Assembly (NCBI RefSeq): GCF_905475395.1
Contig: NC_058339.1
Coordinates: 49,361,172-49,425,171, forward strand
Length of the DNA: 64,000 bases
Direction: 5' to 3'
Source of the DNA: Chrysoperla carnea
Lineage: Eukaryota; Arthropoda; Insecta; Neuroptera; Chrysopidae
Below, piece by piece: positions 47,501 through 59,000 of the stretch. Numbering within the stretch: the first letter of the stretch is position 1; each line of letters opens with the position of its first letter. Under the pieces are notes generated by a model. The model was not told the DNA's origin, searched no databases, and saw only the letters and a program-made list of their open reading frames with translations. Both the position numbers and the translations under genes were made by a program.

Positions 47501-50500
47501 AATGTAGTGTGTTTTTCCTAAATATATTTGGAAATAATTTTTATATAAAACTTAAAATTGCAAATAAGTATTAACTGTCGAATATATTTAACAAATTTCA
47601 ATGAATATAATCGACAAATTGTTTTTGATTATTTAGTGTTTGTAAAAATATGAATCTTTTTAGAGTATGGATTTTATTTATTTCTTAAAATTTCTATTAG
47701 CGTCTTAAATATTCATGATGTTAAAATATTTAAAATAAATCCATTTCCAAAAATATTCATAAGATTGTGTTAATTTAAGGTGATATTCTATATTGATACC
47801 AAAGACTTTTTTATGTCTTTGAATGGCATAGTAGCAGAATATTTTGTTGGAATTATTAACATCGTAACATCACAGTTATCATGTTTAGCGATATTTTGCT
47901 TAGTTTATATTATGTACTGTAGTACGATGTTTTGCTACCATGAGTAGTTGATAAATGAAAAATAGTAGTAATAGTTCTTTATGACAGAATGTAGAACAGA
48001 ATGTAGAATGTATGTATGATTTTGTAACGTGTATTTTTATACAATGAATGTAATTTTTCTTATATAATAATTAATTTAAATAAACTAAATATAAAATTAA
48101 TTATTGGTGTCCGATTATAAAACCAATAGGTTATGGGCCCAGATCCCAGTGTCTTCGTAAATATAAACGTTGAGTGATTGTTTTTTCCAAAAACTTTTTT
48201 AAGTTTGAAAAATTGTGACCACGTGGATTGATCATGATGAACGAAATTGGAAATTCTACATTACCATCGTTTGAGAAACTGAAGGGTAGGTCAAACTTTC
48301 TGGACTGGCAGTTTCAAATGAAGAATAGTCTACTTCATGATAATTTATGGAACTCAGTGAAAGGTTACCCTGAATCGGACAAAACTGATGAGTCTACAAA
48401 ATTACGTAGAGACGAAAAAGCTTTATGTAGAATCAACTTGATGGTTGATAAGTGTTGTTTTCCATATGTTATGAATTGTACAACAGCGAAACAGGCCTGG
48501 CAGGCCTTATCCAAAGCTTTTGAAGATAAAGGGTTGAACAAAAGGTTGATACTTTTACAAAAACTATTTTCTGTAAAATTAGTTGATTATTCGACAATGG
48601 ATGAATACATCAACACTGTGATGGATATTTCAATGCAATTGTCTAGTTTAGGCAAACCAGTTGATGACGAATTTATAGGAGTAATTTTATTGAAAGGACT
48701 TCCAAAAATGTATCGTCCAATGGTAATGGCTCTTGAAAATGTGGAAGTGGAAATCACAAGTGATTTTGTTAAAAGTAAACTACTTCAAGATGCTGATTGG
48801 AATTCAAATTCACAACGACAAATAATTCGTGAGGAATCAGCCCTTGCATCTCATCAGAAGAAAAAATTCATTCATAAAAAGGACAAAGAAAAGAAAAACC
48901 CCACTTGCTGGCATTGTAAAAATACAGGTCATTTAAGACCACAGTGTCCGAAGCTGAAATTGGAACAAGATGAATCCAAAAAGGAAAATAATCGAAAGAA
49001 AAGTAACGCTTTATTTTCTGCTTTTAAGGCGACTAACGTACTTGCAAATCAGCATGAATGGTACGTGGATTCAGCTGCTAGTAGACACATGTGTTGTGAA
49101 GAGGTAAAACTGTCAAACTTTACCAAGAAAAATAATGGAATTACCATAACTGTAGCAAATGGTGACAAACTCACAAGTTTGGGTAGTGGGAATGCTCCCA
49201 TATCATTACCAAATGGAAATTATGAAATCAAAGATGTAGTTCGTGTACCTGGACTTTCAACAAATTTATTATCTGTGAGTGCCATGGCAGAAAAAGGTTA
49301 CACTGTTGTTTTTGATAAAAATAAATGTTCAGTGTACGACACAATTACTTTAAAAGGTAATGTTATAGCTTCAGCTGATATTATTGATGGTATTTATCGG
49401 TTAAATGTTTTGAAACATGAAACTAAAAATATCATAAAGAAAAGTAACTTGATATTTGAAAATCATGGATTGATATCAAAAGTTGATGAAACCCGTTTGT
49501 GGCACTTGAGACTTGGACATCTTAATCAACAATATATGAAAAGAATGAAAGATTTGGTGACTGGAATTGCACCAACTACTGTTGATGATCCTCGGAAGTG
49601 TGTATCTTGTATAATGGGTAAGCAACATAAACTTCCATTTAAAATTAACAAAGAGAAAGAATTAGCCGCAAATAAATTGGATTTAATTCACTCTGATGTT
49701 TGTGGACCGTTCCAAGTTGAATCTGTAAGTCAATATAGATATTTTGTTACATTCTGTGATGACCATAGCAGAATGATTTTTATTTATTTTCTAAGAAATA
49801 AATGTGAAGTTCCAGAAAAATTTAAAGAATTTAAAGCACGTGTAGAAAAAGAATGTGAACGTTCTATAAAAATTCTTCGCAGTGATGGCGGAGGTGAATA
49901 TATTAGTGCTGAATTTGAACAATATTTAAAAAATGAAGGTATTAAACATGAGCTATCCGTTCCGTACGTTCCGGAACAAAATGGAGTAAGCGAAAATATT
50001 AATCGAAAAATTACTGAGCGAGTTCGCTGTATGTTGCATCATGCTAATGCAAACATGAACCTTTGGGCAGAAGCTGCGAACACGGCTGTTTACCTTCTAA
50101 ATCGAGCTCCGACAAAAAGACTGAAAAATGCAACTCCATTTGAGGTTTGGTATAAGAAAAAGGTCGATATTTCTCATCTAAGGATTTTTGGAGTTGATGC
50201 ATATGCGCATATTCCTGATGCTAAAAGAAAAAAGTTGGATCCGAAAGCACATAAATATATATTTGTCGGTTATAGTGATATTAGCAAAGCTTATCGACTA
50301 TATGATCCGTCAAATGGTTCTATAAAACTTGCAAGGGATGTAGTGTTTTGTGAAAGTGAAGTTTTAGAACGAATAAACAATCAAGAAACGACAACACCTA
50401 TTCCCGATTTGACTGAAACAACTGTTAAACTGTCAATGCCTGTTGTTGATAACATCGCTGATGTTAATGAAACGCAAATGTTAAATGAATCTACAACTGA

Positions 50501-53500
50501 GTATATTACTGATGACTCCGTGGAAGCCATCGTAGAAACAGAAGATGAAGATTACAACGTTGAGGAAGATATATTTGAGCAAGAAGATACTAGTGTACAG
50601 AATACTTCTGATACCACAGATGAATCAAATAGTGTAAATGAATCAGTTTGTGAATTAAATGAAGATCGTAGGTATCCTCTTAGAGACAGAAAAATTAAAT
50701 TATTTCCTGATTACGAAACTAATTTTCATGTACATATTGGTGAGGAGAATGAACCAGTTACTGTCAAAGAAGCCCTACAGGGTATTCATGCTAAACAATG
50801 GCGTAATGCTATTGAAAGTGAACTTCAATGTATGCATAAAAATGATACATGGGAACTGGTTGATTGCCCTCCAAATCAAAAGATTGTAGATTGTAAATGG
50901 GTTTTTAAGATAAAACGCGATTCTAATGGTAATATTGCAAAATACCGTGCCCGTTTAGTTGCAAAAGGTTTTACGCAAACTTATGGCGTAGATTATAACG
51001 AAACCTTTTCACCTGTAGTTAAATTTAGTACTTTAAGACTTCTGTTTAGTCTTGCTGTTCAGTTAGACCTTGAATGTGATCACTTAGATGCGGAAACAGC
51101 ATTCTTAAATGGTTGTATATCTGAAACAATTTATATGAAACCACCAGAAGGTCTGAAAGGTAATCTAACAAATAAAGTTTGTAAATTAAAAAAGGGCATT
51201 TATGGCCTGAAACAAAGTTCTCGTTTATGGTTTTTTAAAGCGAAAGAAATATTACTCAAATTAGGTTTTAAAGCTTGTAATTTGGAACCTTGTGTTTTTA
51301 CAAAGATTAATAAACAAAAAATCACAATTATTGCTCTTTATGTTGATGATTTTGTATTATTCTATAATGATGCTTCAGAAGCAAAAAGTGTAAAAACAGA
51401 ATTAAACAAACATTTTGTTATGAAAGATTTGGGTAGTGTGCAAAATTTGTTAGGTTGGCAATTTGAAAGAGATAAAAATAATGGTAAGCTCAAGATAAAT
51501 CAGACAGGTTACATTGATAAATTACTCAAAAAATTTAATATGGTAGATGCAAATCCTGTAAAGTCCCCTATGGACATTAATAAGAAATTCACACTTGAAG
51601 GGGAGCATGCTGATGTTCCTTATCAGCAATTGATTGGTTCTCTTATGTATTTAAGTGTAGGTACGCGACCTGATATATCTTATTCTGTTCATTTTCTTAG
51701 TCAATTTAATCAAAATCCATCTCATGAAAATTGGATTGCTGCTAAACGCATTCTGCGTTATTTAAAAGGGACAAAAACCAAAGGACTTGTGTTTGAAAAA
51801 TCTGATGATTTTAAATTAATTGGTTTCGCAGATGCCGATTGGGCAAATGATATACGCGATAGAAAATCGTATACTGGTTACGTATATAAAATGGGTAAAT
51901 GTCTATTTTCGTGGGAAAGTAAGAAACAATCTTGTATTGCTTTAGCTTCAGCTCACAGTGAGTATATGGCTATATGTGAAGCCGCTAAAGAAGGGATTTA
52001 TGTAAAAGCATTTTTATCTGATTTGCTGAAAGGATCAGAAATTATGATTCCAGGACAAGCTGTTATCATATATAATGATAATCAAAGTGCACAAAGGATT
52101 GCTTCCAATCCAGAATTTTCGCGTCGAACAAAGCATATAGATGTTAAATATCATTTTATTCGAGAATTGGTTGAGAATAAAGAAATAATATTAAAGTATC
52201 AATCAACTGATGAAATGTGTGCTGACATTTGCACTAAAGCTTTACCTGCACCTAAGCATCAATTGTGCTGTGAATATTTAGGATTGGCCTAATGTTTCAA
52301 TTAAAATTAAGATATTTAATTTTGTAATGTTTTATTGTATTACATGTATTGAGAATAGCATTGAAAATTGAATTTATGTATTGCTATGTATTTATATGAT
52401 TTTAATGTTGACAATTGTGATGTTAAAGGGGAGTGTTGGAATTATTAACATCGTAACATCACAGTTATCATGTTTAGCGATATTTTGCTTAGTTTATATT
52501 ATGTACTGTAGTACGATGTTTTGCTACCATGAGTAGTTGATAAATGAAAAATAGTAGTAATAGTTCTTTATGACAGAATGTAGAACAGAATGTAGAATGT
52601 ATGTATGATTTTGTAACGTGTATTTTTATACAATGAATGTAATTTTTCTTATATAATAATTAATTTAAATAAACTAAATATAAAATTAATTATTGGTGTC
52701 CGATTATAAAACCAATATATTTGCCATACTCACTATTACATTATCCACGATTACAAACACCAAATAAATATATTTTGCTTGCAGTTAGAAAGTGTAATCG
52801 ATCAATGAGTAAATTTTCGATTTCTAAGCCACCAATTAGCTTAAGTATTCTCAATTTTATAAAATCTCAAATTAAGTAATTTTCGTTAAGGTTTCAAACA
52901 TCAAAACATATGAATTCAGCCAAATTATATAACCCAAGAGTGATACAGATCGCTAGATGAATGATCATTGATCGAATTTTTTTCTAAATGCAGCAGGTTG
53001 TTAAGTTTGTACTAGTTTTATTTTTCATATATACCCAAATAGACTAACTCGAAACTATTTTGCCCAAAAACTATGATTAAATCCTTAATTTCCAATGATT
53101 ATTATCTAGTTAAAACCTAATATTTGGTTTAGAAACATCTTTTTTTTTTTGTCGAATATCATTATCAGCTAGTACTGATTATTAAAATTAATTTCCAGGT
53201 GATTTTTCATAAAGGAAGTACGTTAAGCTTGACAAGTTTTAATGATGTTCATGAAAAAATTGAGGCGTATTCTTTAAATGTGAGGATTTGTCTATTGAGG
53301 TAGTTTAATCTAATAGAGTAGAAGCTTCAAGTATTCACTTTAACAACACCGTCTATTGAGCTAATGCCCAAAATAAAATTGATTTTTTCCAAATGGATTT
53401 GATTTTTTTATATTTCCCAAGATAGTATTTGAATAGCAAACATCAAATAAAGTAGTTTAATGTCGTTTATTCCTAATTCAATTTTAACGCTAAGATGTCA

Positions 53501-56499
53501 GCGGCACGAGTAAAAAAAATGTTAACAATACTTAAAGAACTCAGCTGATTTTTTCATTGAATCAAAAGGCAAAAGATATCTACTTTATTATACATTTTAA
53601 TGTGCTGTACTCTTTTATATGTGTATGGTTTATGCGTATGTTTTACAAGATAGTAAACAAACATTTCCGTTAAATATTATGTATCTATGGGCGTTGTAAG
53701 CTATAGTTCTTCTTTCTATCGCTAGATAGAGTCTTTCTTAGTATTAAAATCCAATAAGATGGCTTTTGACTCAATAGATGGCACTTAAGTGTATACGTCA
53801 AAATACATTATAAAATAAAGGAAAACTTCTACTCTAAACGATCAATATGGTTGAAACTATTTCCAAACTAATACAAACTTTTATATGAATAAGCTAGGTC
53901 TGAAAATGTTTATGCAAAATGAGAAGCAAAATTTGAATGAATTATTTACAGTAAACATTTCATCAGTATAAGCAAAGAAAGTACGGTACCTATTTTATAT
54001 TATTTAAAAAGAATTTTGAAAAATCAATATCGAATTACTTTTAATTTATTTCATTTTAAAACTAAATAGAAAAAATAGTAAAAGGCTAGTTATCCACTAT
54101 TGATTATGGTCTCCAAACAAATCAAAAATTGACTTCACATAATATTTAATAAAAATACATATCAAGGATTTGTATCTATCAGTAATTGGAAACATTTTAC
54201 CCTAAGCATGTAATTAAATTCAAAAAATATTATTGGACATTATTTTCAGACACAAAATAATATTTGGTATTGGTGTGTCAGTAACAATCCAGATACATAT
54301 TTTAAAGCAGTTTTATATTAGTTTTATTTTTGACCGTGAGACTGCGTAGTCAAATTGGTTTGTGTCAGTCGTCTATAGTTATAATTTTGACAGTATGTGA
54401 TGCAGTTTTCTATTATTTTATCACGAGACTGCGTATTGACAGCATTAAGAACCAATTAATATAATATTTTTATGCAAATATGATTTAATGAATATTTTTA
54501 AGCCAATAATTTTTAATAAATTTTAATTACTTGCGTACAAATTCATTTTGTAGTTAATAACTAAACAAAACTATAAAATAATTGATGTTATTTTTTTGAA
54601 AATATTATTTGATAATTAAAAAAAAAAATTATATTTTGACTTTAATTAAACATAATTTATACTCTATTTGATAATAAAAAATATTGAATGTTAAAGTTCT
54701 TTAATCCCTTTGGCACAGAATTGACAAAACTTAATAATATTTAGCTAAAATAACTAAAGGAAATTTAAAATTCTGAATAAAGGGAATAAAGAAAAAGGGA
54801 TTAAATTTTTTTTTTTTGACTAAAAACTATATTTTAAAATTATCAAATAAAGTGTAATTTTTTTGAACATATATAAATTAGTTAAATAGAAGAATTTATT
54901 TAAGCAAATATTATTTTCAAAAAATAACATCAAAAAAATAAGGAAAAGAAAATAAGTATGAAAAAAAATTAACTAACAATAAAAAATGCGTCCAATTAGT
55001 GTTATAGGTACAAATCGGTGACGAAATAAATCAAAAAATAATAATTATTTTAAAAATAAAATTATAAATAAAATATATGTATATAATATAATAATAGAAA
55101 CCATAAATACAATAATGCGTGTACCCGATTGTATATTTCCTTCTTTACTCCTTAGATGGCAGACAATTGTTGGGAGAAGCACATTGTTGGAATGAGAGCG
55201 GCACACGTGTCGCATCGCACGCACGCACGCACTTCATGCGTGCGTATCACACGATGGTAGTCATCACGCGCATGCGTGTCGTAGTCAGCACGACATGCCA
55301 AAAGCTCACGAAAAAGACTAACATCATAATAATAACCATTCAGTCTGATAAAAAGATACAATGGACACATTTTTTAAACAAAACATTAAAAATTTAATAA
55401 AATTAATTACAATATTTTTTATATATATTTTTTAATAATAATTATTTATAAAAATATTAAATATGTTTTGTTTAAAAAGTAAACATTATTCTTTATATCA
55501 GCAAAAAATTCATTTATGTTTTATTTTTTATTTCGAATATATTTTGATTTTAGTTATATATTTAATTTTTTGACTGTTAACATTGTAAAAAAAATGGAAA
55601 TTATTTGCATTTAGAAACTTTACTTAGAACATAAATGAATTTTTGAAATAATTTAATTGAAAAAACAAAAAAAATATGTATTAAAAACTCAAAAAAAAAA
55701 AAAAATCGCAACCTATTTATGGTTTAATCAAACTCTAAACAAAAAGCATATCAAATATACAAATGATTTAAAAGAAAAATCGATGAAAATTATGGCAATG
55801 AATTAAATCGATTATAATTAAAAAATTAATTAAGTCACATGTAAAATGAAAATATTTCAAACAAAAATGACATTAATCACAAATGAGAAAAACAAATGAA
55901 GTATTTTATCGTAAACTTTTTTTTGGATATTAATTAAAAATGATTCAATAAAAATGATTAAAGCACAAATAGGTTTTTAAAAACTAGAAAAAAATATTTG
56001 TTTTTTTAAAATAATTTTGATTTTATTATATTTTTATGTAATTTTTGTACAAACTTATTTTGACTTTTGCAAAGAAAATTATTATTGATTCAAATTCAAA
56101 TTTTTTATATTTGTGTTACAAAAATTATAAAAAAAATTAATAAAATACAAAATGATTTAAAATGTTTTTCAAAATTCCGAAATATTTTTATTTAATGGCA
56201 AAAATATTTCAAACAATTTGATGTTGGTGATTAATTTAAATAACATCAAAATCGAAAAAAGACACCAACATTGATTTTTGTGGAATTTAGATGAAATTAT
56301 TATAAAATTTCTTTCTTTGTTTTTTTGGAAATGAAGGTAAAGATTTTTTAACATGAATGAAAAATCTTTACCAACAATGTTGCAATGTATATTTATGAAA
56401 TGAATTTCAGAGTGCGATTACTTACTTGACCATGACGAGTTCTGATAATTCTCGTGCTGAATCTGTTTTTTTAGGTTCGCAAGGTCGTAGTTGGGTCCT
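44585..56499 (-). CDS. Proton-coupled amino-acid transporter (SLC36/PAT family), 5' end incomplete
   Basis: A multi-pass amino-acid/proton symporter of the SLC36 (AAAP) family, plasma-membrane or lysosomal. Visible minus-strand exons: 56499-56426, 46908-46768, 46093-45281, 44999-44585; all GT-AG with matching phases, about 480 aa to the stop. The cytosolic N-part carries YDPFANRSVPHPTS just before the hallmark first helix segment DTLIHLLKGSLGSGILAMP. Further marks are the family's CTYCVHILVKCSHKLC, VPSLGFAEVAETAF, GCCCVYIVFV, FALEGIGVVLPLENNM and SITINLPQDT. About 11 membrane helices are expected. It most resembles the insect CG13384-type branch from memory. No start codon is certain: the 24-codon frame of the first visible exon opens without ATG, so either an upstream exon supplies it or translation begins at the internal ATG that spans the exon end (ATGGTCAA/A). 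The intron 46909-56425 hosts a Copia element. Confidence 0.93.
46909..47844. other. Transporter intron, left of the Copia insertion
   Basis: AT-rich intron sequence with nothing recognisable. It ends with the target-site copy TATTT at 47840-47844 directly before the 5' LTR. Confidence 0.7.
47840..47844 (+). repeat. Target site duplication, left copy (TATTT)
   Basis: Five bases identical to those following the 3' LTR at 52718-52722. A 5-bp duplication is normal for Copia-type integrases. Confidence 0.9.
47845..48128 (+). repeat. 5' LTR of the Copia element
   Basis: 284 bp, starting TGTTGGAATT and ending AACCAATA; the short inverted termini are TGTTGG/CCAATA, with a final TA instead of the usual CA. 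It contains AATAAA near 48080 as the likely poly(A) signal. No difference from the 3' LTR was found on reading. Confidence 0.95.
48129..48142 (+). other. Primer binding site, internal tRNA-iMet type
   Basis: GGTTATGGGCCCAG directly follows the 5' LTR. It is complementary to the anticodon-arm region of initiator tRNA-Met (CTGGGCCCATAACC), not to the tRNA 3' end. This is the half-tRNA priming known for Drosophila copia. Confidence 0.85.
48228..52292 (+). CDS. Copia gag-pol polyprotein (1354 aa, intact)
   Basis: One frame with all parts in Copia order. The gag domain (about 1-220) begins FEKLKGRSNFLDWQFQMK. A CCHC zinc knuckle CWHCKNTGHLRPQC starts at about 227. The aspartic protease active site is in WYVDSAASRH with D281 (DSA in place of the common DTG/DSG). 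The GAG-pre-integrase zinc region (LWHLRLGHLNQQ...CVSC) lies at about 424-465. The integrase core shows the catalytic set in HSDVCGPF, SDGGGEY and EQNGVSE. Reverse transcriptase has WVFKIKRD, LDAETAFLNG and YVDDF (D1040 and D1041). RNase H shows ADADWAND and SAHSEYMA. There are no stops or frameshifts. Gag and Pol are in one frame, so the gag/pol ratio would have to be set another way, for example by splicing as in copia; I did not locate such a splice. Confidence 0.96.
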   Translation: MIMMNEIGNSTLPSFEKLKGRSNFLDWQFQMKNSLLHDNLWNSVKGYPESDKTDESTKLRRDEKALCRINLMVDKCCFPYVMNCTTAKQAWQALSKAFEDKGLNKRLILLQKLFSVKLVDYSTMDEYINTVMDISMQLSSLGKPVDDEFIGVILLKGLPKMYRPMVMALENVEVEITSDFVKSKLLQDADWNSNSQRQIIREESALASHQKKKFIHKKDKEKKNPTCWHCKNTGHLRPQCPKLKLEQDESKKENNRKKSNALFSAFKATNVLANQHEWYVDSAASRHMCCEEVKLSNFTKKNNGITITVANGDKLTSLGSGNAPISLPNGNYEIKDVVRVPGLSTNLLSVSAMAEKGYTVVFDKNKCSVYDTITLKGNVIASADIIDGIYRLNVLKHETKNIIKKSNLIFENHGLISKVDETRLWHLRLGHLNQQYMKRMKDLVTGIAPTTVDDPRKCVSCIMGKQHKLPFKINKEKELAANKLDLIHSDVCGPFQVESVSQYRYFVTFCDDHSRMIFIYFLRNKCEVPEKFKEFKARVEKECERSIKILRSDGGGEYISAEFEQYLKNEGIKHELSVPYVPEQNGVSENINRKITERVRCMLHHANANMNLWAEAANTAVYLLNRAPTKRLKNATPFEVWYKKKVDISHLRIFGVDAYAHIPDAKRKKLDPKAHKYIFVGYSDISKAYRLYDPSNGSIKLARDVVFCESEVLERINNQETTTPIPDLTETTVKLSMPVVDNIADVNETQMLNESTTEYITDDSVEAIVETEDEDYNVEEDIFEQEDTSVQNTSDTTDESNSVNESVCELNEDRRYPLRDRKIKLFPDYETNFHVHIGEENEPVTVKEALQGIHAKQWRNAIESELQCMHKNDTWELVDCPPNQKIVDCKWVFKIKRDSNGNIAKYRARLVAKGFTQTYGVDYNETFSPVVKFSTLRLLFSLAVQLDLECDHLDAETAFLNGCISETIYMKPPEGLKGNLTNKVCKLKKGIYGLKQSSRLWFFKAKEILLKLGFKACNLEPCVFTKINKQKITIIALYVDDFVLFYNDASEAKSVKTELNKHFVMKDLGSVQNLLGWQFERDKNNGKLKINQTGYIDKLLKKFNMVDANPVKSPMDINKKFTLEGEHADVPYQQLIGSLMYLSVGTRPDISYSVHFLSQFNQNPSHENWIAAKRILRYLKGTKTKGLVFEKSDDFKLIGFADADWANDIRDRKSYTGYVYKMGKCLFSWESKKQSCIALASAHSEYMAICEAAKEGIYVKAFLSDLLKGSEIMIPGQAVIIYNDNQSAQRIASNPEFSRRTKHIDVKYHFIRELVENKEIILKYQSTDEMCADICTKALPAPKHQLCCEYLGLA
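52424..52433 (+). other. Polypurine tract
   Basis: TAAAGGGGAG immediately before the 3' LTR is the plus-strand priming site expected at this place. Confidence 0.85.
52434..52717 (+). repeat. 3' LTR of the Copia element
   Basis: 284 bp, same ends as the 5' LTR and no difference seen on reading. It is followed by the target duplication TATTT at 52718-52722. Confidence 0.95.
52723..56425. other. Transporter intron, right of the Copia insertion
   Basis: 3.7 kb of AT-rich intron sequence. The only outstanding feature is the CpG-rich patch at 55186-55302. A short motif GAGACTGCGTA occurs twice (about 54341 and 54425). No other structure noted. Confidence 0.6.
55186..55302. other. CpG-rich island in an AT-rich intron
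   Basis: About 115 bp with GC near 55-60% and many CG dinucleotides, including GCACGCACGCACGCAC, GCGTGCGT and CGCGCATGCGTG, in surroundings of about 20% GC. Overlapping frames on both strands (55119-55397 and 55152-55370) stay open because of this composition and show no family resemblance. It could be a simple-sequence expansion of GCAC/GCGT words, an alternative transcription start of the transporter gene, or a repeat fragment. Confidence 0.6.
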
Positions 56500-58714
56500 C
56501 TGTAACGAAAAGGAGAAAAATTAATAAAAACATACTACTTTAATATTTCTTCGAAATATTTTTTATCGCTTAATTTATAAGCAGAAAATATTTATTCCTT
56601 TGAGTGGTTTGAATATTATTTGTTATAAATATTGCGTATACTGTTTGTGAAATAAAAATAATATCATTATATCGGATTTTAAAAACATCTTAAAGTCTTG
56701 TCATTAAATATATCTAAAATTAGAAATATATTTAATAAAAATCTATCTCGATATCTTTCGTATAGTTTTTATACAAGAAGGTTTAAAAAAGTATCGAATA
56801 AGAAATATTAAACGAATATTCGACAGTTGCTACGCTATGGGCAAAGTTTCTTACTACAAATATGTTTTGCAAGACAAGGTCTCTGAACAAAAAAATGATG
56901 GATGTATCAAAGATAATAAGAGTTTTTTTTTGCGTCACAATGTTGTAAATTGTGATATTACGCACGATCATTAAAAAAAAGTTAAATAACATTTCAAATT
57001 CAGACGTCTGTCTGTATTGTATTTTAAAATCTGCAATTCAAATTATAATAATCTGATTTTTATGAATATCCGTACTTACAAAACGACATAATTTTTTATC
57101 GTTTTGAATAATCTTATTTGTAACGATCGTTGTAATACAGTGAAAACTGATTATAATATAATAATAAAACTTAATCGAACTAGTTATTATAGATACAATG
57201 AAATGCTTTAAACATTTGTAATTCTTCAGATCTTTTCAGAGTATTTTCTATCTAAAATAAATGTACTGTCTTAATCGGTCTGCCGCTGGATACATCTCGA
57301 AAATTTGGGTCTAACATAATAATACCTTTCGATGTTATTTTAAACGGTTTTTACTGTAAATCTAAGCACATTTTCTATTAAAGTATCCATACCTACGACT
57401 ATTTATGATAAATCTTCTTCATTAAAATAAAACTTTCATTTCTGCTTTAGGTAATAATATTTATTAATTATGTCTAGACAAAATGAGTTGAAAAAAAATC
57501 TCTTTTTATTCATCAATAAATAATTAATGAAATTATAATATTGTTTTAAAGTCATGATAAAAAAAATTATAAAAATTTCTTTTTCATTGAAACAACAAGA
57601 TTTTAATTTCATTGATTATATAGGCAAGACCTATTACGTGACTGTAACTAATCGTATAAGAATTTTTGTAAAAGTTGTTTTATATTTCAATTTTTTTATA
57701 GCGAGGAATCATTATTTATCATATTAAACTTGAATTTTAGAAATAAGTAATAAAATATCCCTTCAAAGGAAGAATACGAAATAAAACGGGTACGAAATAA
57801 TTTTGATGTCATAGATTCAACACGATAAGTGCGACAAAATGCATGAAACACAAAACGTCAATATAAATCGATTGAAAAAAATTCATTTGAATTCAATCAA
57901 GTGAAGAATTATTTATCTCTCCGAAGATTTTTGTAGTTTATTCAGTCCAATATTTATATCAACATATTTCTGACCTCGACGAATGTCACTGAATGTCGCG
58001 TGTACTTATTATACCTTCAAAACATTGTTATAACAAATTCAATTGTTCTATTTTTTGTTCCATTGTTTCATATTTAATTGTATAAAATATAAAACTCTAG
58101 GTTTGAGTTACATTTTTATAAACAATAGACAAACTTATTAAATACGCCGTCTTTTCATTTTACGTTCGTATATCACTTTGACAATTTCTATTTTTAAGCA
58201 TGTATAAATTTTAACTCGTTAAGATATTCTGTTTCGTTTCTACTGAATACTTTAAAATAATTATAAAACAATTTACTTAAACTTTCAAGAATCGTGGTGT
58301 TAGATAAAATTGTTATATAAATAGTTGCATAAATTTTCATTTTATTAATTATACGATAACTGTAAAAATATACTAAATTCTATTGCTATAGTCGCGACAA
58401 AAATCTAAAAATAACTTTGTATGCCATAATAATACGATGAAATACCTTCTGGCAATTTATTTATTTTTAATAATTTATACGAATAGAGATTGGAATTTAG
58501 TTTTAACATTTCACTTATTTAAAAAAAAATGTTATAATTTGGTTTTTTTTATTATTTATTTAATTATTATTTAATTTAAAGACCTTGGTGCGGTAAAAAA
58601 TTTGAAAATATTTTGTCATTTTATTTTTTAGGCTGGACAAATTTTATTCGTTTAGTTTACGACATATTGACTTCCATAATTATTGAGTTAAATAGTAAAC
58701 CTGTAGCCATTTTA

Positions 58715-59000
58715 AGGATGTACGAGCGCCAGGGCAATTTTGTATCAAAGGCTTGATTTAAAAAAAATATAAAGTTGGACTAAGTATAAATCATTTCTGA
58801 AAATTTTATGGGGAAAACGGTAGATGGATGATATGTTTTCATAGATTTCTTCAAAACTAATCGGTAGAAATTAAAAAAAACTATTTAAATTAAAGTTAAA
58901 ATATTAATAAATAATTGAAATCAAGTTGTGCCCAACTAATTAAAGATGTACGAGCACGTTAGTGGAGACACAAATTAAAAATTTTCAATTTTGATGGTGA
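58715..59000 (+). repeat. Dispersed repeat with two GATGTACGAGC boxes
   Basis: AAGGATGTACGAGCGCCAG (about 58716) and AAAGATGTACGAGCACG (about 58943) begin two blocks about 227 bp apart. Each is followed by a conserved-looking AT-rich segment. Non-coding, with the look of an interspersed repeat. Confidence 0.45.

Larger units (their letters stand above)
47845..52717 (+). mobile_element. Complete Ty1/Copia-type LTR retrotransposon (4873 bp)
   Basis: Two 284-bp LTRs flank an internal region containing a tRNA-primer site, one uninterrupted gag-pol frame and a polypurine tract, with a 5-bp target duplication outside. The domain order protease-integrase-reverse transcriptase-RNase H puts it in the Copia (Pseudoviridae) group. 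Read side by side, the LTRs show no difference. The element stands in the transporter intron, opposite in orientation to that gene, so its poly(A) signals are not on the host's sense strand. It appears capable of activity. Confidence 0.96.

Noticed and set aside
50659-50889. 76-codon ORF within the Copia frame
   Set aside because: Out-of-frame shadow of gag-pol.
55119-55397. Overlapping ORFs on both strands across the CpG-rich patch
   Set aside because: Open only because of local GC-rich composition; no family resemblance on either strand.
57060-57200. Possible 5' exon of the transporter ending at a GTAAGT donor near 57077
   Set aside because: An ATG sits ten bases before the donor, but joining it to the exon at 56499 gives an immediate stop; it could only be untranslated and has no other support.
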